NCBI GenBank assembly: GCA_013115135.1
Contig: JABANP010000293.1
Location: 1 to 64,000, forward strand
Length of the DNA: 64,000 nt
Direction of reading: 5' to 3'
From: Perkinsus olseni
Taxonomy: Eukaryota > Perkinsozoa > Perkinsida > Perkinsidae
Shown in pieces: positions 55,258 to 64,000 of this stretch; position 1 is the first letter of the stretch, and every line of letters starts with the position of its first letter. Made by a program: the position numbers and the translations under genes. The notes beneath the pieces are model-generated. The model was given only the letters and a program-made list of their open reading frames with translations, ran no database searches and was not told where the DNA came from.

Positions 55258-56854
55258 ATGTCCATCCTCCACATCGCCTTCGTCACTATTTTGGTCGCCC
55301 AAACAGAGTCAAGGAGGGCATTCAAGGTAGGGCGTGACGCCTTAGTCACGAAGAAAAGCTCCTTGGAGATCGGTACCTCATGTTCTACACTGATTTCGTG
55401 TTCTGTAGGGCATAAGACAGCGCATCGCGTCAAGGCTATCATCGAGCAGCTCAGGTAATAGCGTACACGATACAGTCTGTTCACTACTAGTGCGTTCACA
55501 CGCTTAATAAGCCTCAGCCGTACTGTGTGCTCCGTACCAACTCTGCAGAGTGAGTCTACTCTGGCTGCCATGCTTTCACAAGTTGTCACCGCAGATGAAG
55601 GCAGTGACTCTGAGGGACGCAGCCCCCGTTGCGAACTCATGGTTCGTGACTTCAAGGGATTCGGCAGCACCTACGGCAACAAGTTTGTCAGCACGACAGT
55701 TCAACCAGTGGGGAGGGGCACGTCAGAGTCGAGCATCGCTCAACTTCGCGTGCTTCCTTCGTAGTGGCAGGCGTCTGTCGCTGCTGAATTCGACGAGAAG
55801 AGAGGAAAGTACGTAATGAACTTCGCTACTCTTGGAGAGACCACGTAAGTCCCCATCAATCTCGCGGCTTGCTCCGGGCACAAATCTCAGTAAACTCGCT
55901 CCTGCGACGCCAGAGGACTCCGGCGCGATCGGGGAAGGAAAGCTGACTCAGTCAGGAGGTCACTTCGAGGCTGGCAACTTCGCCTTTCTCCATGCCGATG
56001 CTGCTCTGCATGTGTTCGCCAGTCCTGGAGAGCTACCGATAGCAGGAACACTGGATAAGATAACTGACGATGTGTCCTGTGAGAGGACCATCACTCAATG
56101 GGGGAAGAAAATCTTTAAGCAGTGGGAGGAAGAGTCACAGATTACGGGGGACGCCGAACTGTACGACTTGAAAGCCCTGAAAGAGCGCATGAACAAAGAG
56201 CCTGAGACTTTCGCTCCGCTGGTTCTTGGCTTGAGGCTTCGGAAGGAGTTACAGGAGTTCACCATCAGTAACGAGAATGCATATCCATGGAAACTACGGA
56301 AGGAGATGAAAAGCGTAAGGGGCGCTGAGAGTCTGGCAACATGCAAGCCGCTTGTTGCAAGCGGAAAGAACTCCGCTCGCACGTGGCCAACCTGATGAAC
56401 ATTGTCTGATTCGTAGCACTATCCTATGAATCGCACAATGTTCATAGAGATGTATACCCATCGCTCGATGTACTCGTGAGCGGCTGACGGTTAGCCATTG
56501 TACGCTTGTCGTTGTGGGTTTCAGGGACCGGGGTATATCATAGGGTCAGCTCACTGGAATCACAAAGCCGATCATGCTGTCATTGATTCAATACAGTTCT
56601 CTTATCCGGATTCAGCTGACCCGATCGAGTAAGTGGTCGCTCAAAGAGCGGCTCGGACATGTTTAATCTCTGTCAGTATATCAATCGAGCGGAAGAACCT
56701 AAATTTTGTGAGGAAGATAGTTGCCGAAGTGACGAAGGGGAAAGTTGATAAGTTCGAGAGGAAGGATAAGAGCTTGATGAAGTCACAATCGTTTCCATCA
56801 CCCGTTAAGGTTGCCAAGGCCTATGATTTAGCCAAGAAATGGAAGCTGAAATAG
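55258..56854 (+). CDS. Seven-exon secreted protein, family C copy 1
   Basis: Exons 55258-55326, 55409-55454, 55595-55707, 55765-55844, 55891-56314, 56525-56628, 56677-56854 (337 residues), intron phases 0,1,0,2,0,2. Exon 1 encodes a signal peptide (MSILHIAFVTILVAQTES). Exon 3 carries RDFKGF, exon 4 the conserved WQASVA..FDEKRGKYV, exon 5 the main domain (SPGELPIAG..DVSCERTI..WGKK..EPETFAPLV), exon 6 a GSAHW motif and exon 7 a basic helical tail. All three copies share these elements, which proves the exon map better than any single gene could. I do not recognise the fold. The invariant Cys and Trp in exon 5 suggest structural roles. Confidence 0.85.
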
Positions 56855-57310
56855 GGAGGCGCTGGTTCTTCAGAAGAACTTCTTCTGGAGAAGTGAACTT
56901 TCCATGAACTACGATGTTATGTCAAAACGTGTACGTGCTAGTATTAGTGTTGAGCCGAAAATTTAAACTCATCATCTGTTCTCGGCGGGGAACATAAGAT
57001 GAGTTTTTACTGTAAAAATTTTACAATTGCCTGTTTGATGAGCCGTTCGCGGTGAGCTGAAACTGGCTACTGTGACCATGTTCCAGTTCTCGAGACGACC
57101 TTTCGTGAGTGGCCCGAGAATCGCATTTCCGGTTACGCGGGCCGCGTAACGCGGCAGTCCGCTAGAAGGTCGTTCCCGGCGCTTCGATTTTCCGACAATC
57201 GAAAATTGCATTATGCAATTCCCGGTGGAGTTCGATGTTGACTGAACACTTTCGCGCATTACGCAGGGCGTTCGGGGCATCGGCTAGAGGCTATCATCGA
57301 GATACAAATA

Positions 57311-59020
57311 ATGTCTTACCTCGAAATTGCTCTACTTTTTCTTTGGGCTGCTCAAGCGGAGGCAAGGTCGTCCAAGGTGAGGTTTCAGCCGAGGTGGCTT
57401 GTGATTTCCTATCACCTGAGGATCCCTCGCCTGCTCCACAGGTCTTTCGCTGGTTCACGTCAAGTCTATCGGCAGGTAGCAGGCGGGGGCCACACGCGAC
57501 TGTGTGGCACTGTGTTGGACTTCCTGTTCACTTTCTCAAGCATCGCTGCCATGCGTCGCAGGTGATGGCAGGAGCTCTGAAGGACATCCTCCCTGCGTCC
57601 TTGAGGCCCGGGACTTCGGGGGATTCCAGAGCACCTACGCCGGCGAATCTGTCGACAGAACAGCAAAGCCTGTAAGAGTTGGGATCGTAGAAGCAAACAG
57701 CGCTGGACTCTTTGTAGTGGCAAGCATCGGTCGCCGCTAAGTTCGACGAGAGAAGAGGGAAGTACGTCATCGACTACGCTACTCTAGGCGAAACAATGTA
57801 GGTTACAGAACAGTGGAAGCACTGTACTTCGCTTCGAGAACCATTGCATTCTCATCTGCTCTTAGTGAAATGCGCATTACAATACCAGGGTTCGTGCAAA
57901 CGACTCTGGCGGGCCGAGACGAGCCGGGGTCGGTGGGAGCGCAGGACGAAGCCAATGAGGAAGCTCGCAGCACTGAGTCTGTGCTGCAGTGGTTCCCTAG
58001 CCCTGGTGGGCTACCTATAGCCGGAATACTGGATGAGATTATTGATGATGAGTCGTGTGAGAGGACCATCATTCAGTGGGGGAGAAAGGTTCTCGAACAC
58101 TGGGCGAGGGAGACGAAGGAGACGGGTGAAAACGAGATTTTCGACATGGAAGCTATGAAGAAGCTCATGAGCGCACGGCCTGAGACTTTTGCACCGCTAG
58201 TCATTGGTTGGAAGATTCAGGAGAATATTGAGCAGCTTCTGATCAGCAACGAGGCAGGATATCAATGGACGATGCGGAAAGACCTGAGGAAGGTGAAAGC
58301 GGCCGTATCAGTGTTATACGGATCAACTTGTCAAGTTGTCAAGATCAACTTGATGATCAAGTCTTGATCGGATAAAGTTGATCAAGTTGAACTTGGTCAA
58401 CTTGATGCGATCAAGTGACGTGATTCAACTCAGCAGAATAGATCCGGCTAGCATTTGCCTGAGTTGTCCTCAGAGGACTACGGTAGTCCGACTACTCAAA
58501 TACTCAGCCAACCCTACCACTTGTCCCTGACAAGTGTTGGGGTTTCGGGTTGATCTATGGTATCCATTGGGCTCAACTCAATGACTATAGTTCGGGTTGC
58601 CTGCGATCGATAATAACGACTCATTGCAATCTAGTGACATAATTTAGTGAAACGGTGTTTTCCTACTTCTCTCTTTATCCTCTCAGAAGTATGCATATGT
58701 AAAGGGCTCAGCCCACTGGAATCATGAAGCTGGTCATGCTGTCATCGATTCAATCCAGTTCTCTCATCCGGATTCAAACGAGCCGATAAAGTGAGTTTTC
58801 ACATTCGTGACAGCAGCCGAGCCACCGCCTTCCGATCAGAATCCCGCTTGAGCGGAGTAGCCTCGATTTCGTGAGGTCTGAGGTAGCTGCAGCTACTAAA
58901 GGAAAAGTTGAAAGATTCAAGGCGAAGGACATGTCCCTGATGAATCTCGGAACATTCTGGCGATCACTTCGGAAGCTTCCTCAAGCGTATAGCATCGCCA
59001 AGGCATGGGAGTTGCAATAG
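57311..59020 (+). CDS. Seven-exon secreted protein, family C copy 2
   Basis: Exons 57311-57376, 57442-57475, 57562-57671, 57718-57797, 57866-58292, 58687-58790, 58840-59020 (333 residues), with the same phases as copies 1 and 3. The signal peptide is MSYLEIALLFLWAAQAEA. Exon 2 is shorter (34 nt) and unlike the others in sequence, so this linker evolves fast. The main domain reads WFPSPGGLPIAGILDEI..ESCERTIIQWG..RPETFAPLVIGW, and exon 6 reads GSAHWNHEAGHAVIDS. Intron 5 (394 nt) holds the CAACTTGATC palindrome cluster. Closest to copy 1 in exon 6 and to copy 3 in exon 5. Confidence 0.86.
58318..58410. repeat. Clustered direct/inverted GATCAACTTG repeats
   Basis: At least six copies of CAACTTG or its complement, often next to GATC, within 93 nt inside intron 5 of family C copy 2. 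Extensive alternative hairpins are possible. Confidence 0.85.
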
Positions 59021-59293
59021 CAACCATCGATCAGCGGTCGCTGGAACTTCCGGATTATATGACGATGACGATGAATAAGTATGGTGTCGAATGTTTGTTG
59101 AGAGTGTCGCTCTTGGGTTCGAGTGGGTTGCCAAACCGTGCCTGGCACGGCGTGCCAAAGCTTGGCAGCCAAACGTTGTGGCCAATGTGTTGGTCTTGCA
59201 GAATGGCAGGCTGCCATTGGCAGCCTGATCTCCCGATCAAAAACGGAAAGTGAATCTCAGGCCGGATGAGAGGACCACCTTACAGTAACCCTC

Positions 59294-59336
59294 CATTACG
59301 GAACCGAGCAGCAGGCTGCTGCTCGGTTCCGTAATG
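59294..59336. repeat. Perfect 21-bp inverted repeat, 1-nt centre
   Basis: Arms 59294-59314 and 59316-59336 are exact reverse complements round one G. Confidence 0.95.
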
Positions 59337-59544
59337 CTGCTCATCGGTTCTGCTGCTGTTCTCCTGTCAGCAGCGAGTATCGAATATAAGCACGGTTCAC
59401 TAAGCAGATTCGCATGCGCATAGCAACGCCCAGCGGCAGCCACTCGATGATATCAGATGAAACGACGGACCCGCATATCCCCATGTAAGTGATTCGCAGG
59501 CTGTACAGAAAGAAGAACAGTGTATCCATATAAATTGATTTACT

Positions 59545-59569
59545 GGACTCTCTCGACTCGAGAGAGTCC
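59545..59569. repeat. Perfect 12-bp inverted repeat, 1-nt centre
   Basis: Arms 59545-59556 and 59558-59569 round one C. Confidence 0.92.
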
Positions 59570-60130
59570 CGAAGATGCCGATTCAGTTCCTCGAGAGGGA
59601 ATCAGGGTGTCGCCGTCCAACCTGCCGTCCTCGTGCTCGAGTCGCTGGAAATACATCTCATGGTGTCCACGATTTCGGCCTAGGAGCACGCAGCGCCTGC
59701 CTGGCAGGCATAACCGGGAGTAACACGCCCGGCGTATAGTCCTGCTGAGAACAGGCTATTGTCGAGGGGCGAGGGTGGGGATCACATTGTGCAGCGGCAA
59801 CTCATGGAACACATATTTGTACAGGGGTCTTCCGCTCACTTTCAACTCAATCAGATTTCAGTCGTACAGTTGCGATGCCGACACTGCCAACCCATACAGT
59901 GGTCACTTGAAGAGACCACTATACGGTTTGGCAGTCACGAAGTGACTCACTTCGCACACTTCAATCTCATGCAGGACCAGCTCGAGCATCATGATTCCCA
60001 TAAAGCGGGGCTATTGGTGAAAGATACTATTTCTACCGCGCTGCGTAAATCGCGCCGCACAAAATCTTCACCTATTTCCAGTGCACGAGAATCACATTTC
60101 CGGCCGCGAAACAGTCCGCCCACCGTGGGC

Positions 60131-60165
60131 GAAGAGGGACCGTGGGCGGCCCACGGTCCCTCTTC
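60131..60165. repeat. Perfect 17-bp inverted repeat, 1-nt centre
   Basis: Arms 60131-60147 and 60149-60165 round one G, about 50 nt upstream of family C copy 3. Confidence 0.94.
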
Positions 60166-60216
60166 GAAGAAACGAGAGCCTATGAGCCAAAATAGTAGTG
60201 ATGATTACAGGTTGAG

Positions 60217-61659
60217 ATGAAGGAAATGCCCTGTTTCGAAGTCGCAATCATCCTCTTCTCGGCCGCTCAAATCGAGGGGAGGTTGTTCAAGGTGAGAAGT
60301 CACAAGTTTAGCACGAATAAATGTCTCACTCATTCAACAGGCCGTTCATCATCGTGCCGCGAGACCGAGGGCTACACGCACTGGTGGGTAGTGTAGCACA
60401 CACAGTCAGGGCTGAGGGTCGTCTGCCTGGCAAACCCTGTCGATATGTCGTACCTGGCCTGGCGCAGATAGCCATATATTGTTTGGACTCGTCGTTATTG
60501 TGGCAGGCGATGAGCGCCACATTAAAAGTCATTTGGACTGCGTCCTTGAGACCAGCGACTTCAAAGGATTCCGCACAAGCAAACTGGAGAGCATCATAGA
60601 GCCGGTGAGGGAAAGGAACTTCCTTTAAGGAGGCGGTCGAGATAAAAATTTGAACTCCGTGTAGTGGCAAGCTTCGGTCGCTGGCAAATTTGACAAAAAA
60701 AAGGGCAAGTATGTCATCGACTATGCTACTCTAGGGGAAACCATGTAGGTCTTTATCGAGCTACTCCTTGGGGATGAGTGTTTCACTGCGATAGATTGAA
60801 GGGCAATGAGAGCCATGAGCAAGAGGATGCCGCCAACGCGTTTGAACTCGAAGATGATGAATGGGTGTTGGTGGAAGAGCAAAGCAAAAGGGTCCATCTC
60901 CAGTGGTTCCCCAGTCCTGGAAGCCTTCCGATAGCGGGAGTACTGAATAGGATCGGCGGTGGCGAGTCGTGTGAAGAGGCCATAATCCAATGGGGAAAGA
61001 TGGTTCTCAAGGAGCTGGAAACAACGGGAATAACATTAACAGAGATACCTGACATCAAAGGCATGAACAAGCTCATGAGCGAGCATCCTGAGACCTTCGC
61101 TCCGCTAGTCATAGCCTGGATTTTACGGAGGGATTTCGAGGAAGCAATGGTATACGATGAGGAAGAAATTCATCCCTGGCAAATTTGGACCTATCTGAAA
61201 GGTGTAAGGACTAGTTTCGCGCACGTGGGCTCGGTTGTGATGATGATAATGTCATTGCAGAATGATCGATAGTAGTACGACGATATTAGTATCATCATTG
61301 CAACCCTCTGGTGTCACTCAGATACCAGGATACGTCACAGGCTCAGCCTATTGGAGCTACAGATCAGCTTGTGCTGTAATTGGCTCGATCGAATTTGAGT
61401 CGAACGAGCAGATGAAGTAAGCACGTAACAGAGTTTCTCTGGCAGCCACGTAGCTTGGGAAAAATGGCTTTCTCTCAGTATTCCCCTCAAACGAGAAAGC
61501 ATTGATTTTGTGAGGGATGAAGTGGCCGCAGCTACAGCAGGGGAACTCTCTAAGTTCAAGAATAAGGACAAGACTTTGACGACGTTCGGAGCATCTTGGG
61601 TGTCACCTCATAAGCTCTCCAAAGCTCTTGATATAGCGCGAGAATGGAAGCTGAAATAA
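60217..61659 (+). CDS. Seven-exon secreted protein, family C copy 3
   Basis: Exons 60217-60291, 60341-60383, 60507-60604, 60665-60744, 60795-61203, 61322-61416, 61479-61659 (326 residues, or 323 from the second ATG at 60226). Signal peptide MPCFEVAIILFSAAQIEG. Exon 4 is WQASVAGKFDKKKGKYVIDY. Exon 5 has an acidic insertion before WFPSPGSLPIAGVLNRI..ESCEEAIIQWG..HPETFAPLVIAW. Exon 6 has GSAYW and exon 7 the basic tail ending REWKLK. Tandem with copies 1 and 2, same strand, about 1.2 kb downstream of copy 2. All frames are intact. Function unknown; a secreted or vacuolar role is inferred from the signal peptide. Confidence 0.86.
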
Positions 61660-62179
61660 AACAATTATTGGTTCCAAGCTGCTAAGCTTAAGCATGTCCC
61701 ATGGAGGATTCAAGACAGATGACATCTGTCAGATGTAAATGTGACTCACATCATGTGAGCGATAATCCGGAAAATCCCAACTCGTTGTTGAGCTTCAGTG
61801 GGTGAACACATAGCGTCCACACTGTGTGGGCGATACTGCGGCCGCAATAGAACGGGTTCAGAAGAACCCAAGACGTTATAATACGGTTACGGTAATAATA
61901 TACGGTTATACGCTATACGGTAATAATACGGTTATATAATATGGTAATACGGTCTTACGGTTATAACATACCCGGCTATAATATATTGATTATATCACGT
62001 TTGGGCGCAAAAAGCCTGTGTTTTGTCTTCCATTGGGAGACTTTGGAGTGTATGTTACGTATACTAAGCCTGGTGGTGTTGCGAGAAATTCAGTTTCAAT
62101 AAGAAAAATCGATCTTTGTTGAATATTTTACATTTAAAGGTCTAAATTTACAGTATGACGACATCTGAGGGATCACCCG
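61660..62179. other. Intergenic with overlapping palindromes and AT-rich run
   Basis: Overlapping odd palindromes at about 61723-61765 (ACATCTG/CAGATGT; CTCACAT/ATGTGAG) are followed by degenerate TACGGTAATAA / TACGGTTATA repeats at about 61870-61960. Confidence 0.6.
61870..61960. repeat. Degenerate TACGGTTATA/TACGGTAATA repeat
   Basis: About eight imperfect decamers in tandem, AT-rich. Confidence 0.7.
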
Positions 62180-62551
62180 TCACTTCCTACGATGACAATG
62201 ACCATGCTGACGTAGCGGAAAGCTAGAAACGGTAGCTGGAAACGGTGCTCCTACGCGAAAGGATCGTCGTAGATAACGTAGCGAGCATCTGATGCTCGCT
62301 GGCGATTCGCCAGGAGCAGGACCCCGTGACGACTTAGATTCCTCAGGTTGCAGATTACGACTCAGAATCTCCAAGATGATTTCCCTTGTGTTCAAGACGC
62401 TCCTACGAGAAATGCCTCGGACTCGGGATAGTATGGAAAAGCAAAGGCCCTTGCTATAGAGTTCAAGATCGGCGCGAGGGCAATGGAGGAATTGCAAGTG
62501 TGCAAGGGCAGGCTGATAATTGATGGTGAAGATGATGGTGATCGTGATCAT
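62180..62551 (-). CDS. Possible small secreted protein, unassigned
   Basis: A 123-residue frame begins MITITIIFTINYQPALAHLQ, a plausible signal peptide. The next ~50 residues (RGISRRSVLNTREIILEILSRNLQPEESKS) look protein-like, but the C-terminal part overlaps two palindromes (62280-62300; 62299-62313) and looks non-coding, so a splice site or early end is likely. No relatives in the window. Confidence 0.35.
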   Translation of the reverse strand: MITITIIFTINYQPALAHLQFLHCPRADLELYSKGLCFSILSRVRGISRRSVLNTREIILEILSRNLQPEESKSSRGPAPGESPASIRCSLRYLRRSFRVGAPFPATVSSFPLRQHGHCHRRK

Positions 62552-64000
62552 GATGATGATGCGGCATGCGTCTGCATTCCTCGTTACTAACTAGGCGAGG
62601 TGGCTTGGCTAATCACGTTGACTGTAGTCATGGCTGCACTGCAAGCCATGCCCGCTGTGTAGGACGTTGTTTCCTCCGGGATACACATGATCGCTCAATG
62701 GTCCGGTTTTCTGTAGCCAAGGGAAGGGAGCGTCGAGTTAGCGATGTTTTGGGTGGGCACAGTGGATATACCGATGCCGGAGCAGAAGAGATTGAAGCCT
62801 AACTCAACGAGCCAACTCCTGACACCAGTCTGCTGCGATGCAACGCGTGGCACGAAACTCGGAGTTTCAAAGTCGGCATCAGAAACTCGCGACCCATCAC
62901 TAAGCTAGCCAACTCCCGAATCAGCCTCAAATCGGAATCAGCACCATCTTGTTTCATGACTCCGTGTACTATGATGAAATTTCGCAACGCAATGGTCTGG
63001 GCGCCCTACAACTCTCGAGAGTGGCCGAGAGTTTGTGAGAGATCGGGTTAGCAACCGAAGTTTAGTAACGAAGGGTCCCTTGATGGGCTGGTCCGAAGGA
63101 GATGGTCAGGTGCTACTTGACAGGTCGCGCCGTTGGCAACGGCCCGTTGCTGACGGCAGCACCTTCAGGACTACTCTCACGAGGCTGTTGCCGAACTCAG
63201 GTGCGATAACTCGGGTCTCTACCGCGTGAGCACGGTGTTTGCCGCGACTGAAAGGAAGTGAGCAGCTTGGCCGAGTTGGAGACGACGGTGCCATGGAGGT
63301 CCCCTGGCCGACGGGGTCATCTACCGGACTCGACAGGAGGGCACGGTCGACTTGTCCTCCGGCGGCAAGCGCTCATCGAATAACGAGCCTGGTGTGCAGA
63401 TGGCCAAAAGAACTTCTTCGAGTATCTTGAGCAAGTAGGGAGGGTCAACACTTGCCCCAGGCTGCGCAGTGATGGGGATGTGGGCATGGGTGCCGAGTTA
63501 TTTGTTTAGTTGCTGTTTTGTTGCGTTTGCGTTTTGTTTAGTTGTTTGCTGGCTTTACTGCCAACAAACAAACCCATTTACTGCCTTCTGCTCAATGGGT
63601 ATGGCAAAGCGCACGGGGTCTAAGAAATGAGGTATCACGATATATCACGCAGGCTCCTCATGCAGCAATACAGCGGAGAAAGAAGATGAAAACCCCCAAA
63701 GATCTCGCGAAAGCTCATGACGTGAACTTCGCGATTACCGGATACGGTAACAGCGAGCCACCTAGTCAATGAAAACCCGGTTCGAATGAGTAGGAGTCCT
63801 ACTGTAGGATGACACTGTCATCATGTGTCGAAGATGGACGAGTCCTTCAACAGCGAAGACAGCGCCTGCTTTCGCGAATGCTGTCTTAGAACGAATACCG
63901 CCAGCACGAAATGGAGGGCACTCTCGGCGAAGCAAGCTTAGGAACTTTACCAGAAAAAGTTTTTCTGGCCTAACACGCGTAAAGACGCTCTTTACGATAA
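62552..64000. other. Right end, no firm gene
   Basis: A frame at 63604-63772 (GLRNEVSRYI..KTPKDLAKAHDV) faintly recalls the last exon of family C and may be a relic. Odd palindromes at 63129-63151, 63787-63821 and 63950-63968 continue the pattern seen elsewhere. Confidence 0.3.

Larger units (their letters stand above)
59021..60216. other. Intergenic, palindrome cluster
   Basis: Odd palindromes at 59136-59150, 59202-59218, 59294-59336, 59545-59569, 59695-59709, 59938-59954 and 60131-60165, plus an imperfect 22-bp inverted repeat (59882-59903 with 59914-59935, 19 of 22). No gene. Confidence 0.6.

Overview
The window looks like nuclear DNA from a unicellular eukaryote. Conserved eukaryotic genes (BUD31, PDCD5, an LRRC57-like protein, a makorin-type RING/CCCH protein, a two-KH protein, two cytochromes P450) are split by GT-AG introns that are mostly 34-95 nt long. 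The rest is lineage-restricted secreted-protein families, tandem duplications and abundant short inverted repeats. My best guess is an alveolate protist of the Perkinsus type. That is an inference from style (tiny introns, balanced base composition, expanded small secreted proteins); no marker gene proves it.

Layout. 1-2.6 kb: two paralogous secreted-type proteins with repeated acidic/amphipathic modules (minus). 4.2-5.4 kb: makorin-like gene (minus). 6.9-7.6 and 18.5-19.1 kb: two members of a three-exon secreted family (plus), the second frameshifted. 8.8-22.1 kb: an array of six small cysteine-rich prepropeptide genes, all minus, with homologous flanks; two are clearly broken. A hAT transposase (9.5-11.1 kb, minus) sits inside this array. 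24.4-33.4 kb is the conserved block: LRRC57-like (minus), two unassigned genes (minus), PDCD5 (minus), KH protein (plus), BUD31 (plus). 34.1-40.9 kb: a direct segmental duplication carrying two copies of an acetyltransferase-fold protein with a signal-peptide-like start. 43.0-52.9 kb: two tandem P450 genes with a shared minisatellite beyond their 3' ends. 55.3-61.7 kb: three tandem seven-exon paralogs of an unrecognised secreted family, with identical intron phases. The last 2.3 kb holds only weak candidates.

Exon models were built by hand: conserved protein order, in-frame GT-AG junctions and, where possible, agreement between paralogs. Models for BUD31, PDCD5, the KH protein, P450s and the 55-62 kb family close exactly in frame and are the most secure.

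The most unusual signal is not a gene. The window is littered with near-perfect inverted repeats (arms 7-30 bp) and almost all have exactly one unpaired central base. I list nearly fifty, while chance predicts only a few. One forms the truncated 3' end of the hAT transposase. The second signal is the array of eight-cysteine prepropeptides with a CxCxC tail and a dibasic site before the cysteine domain.
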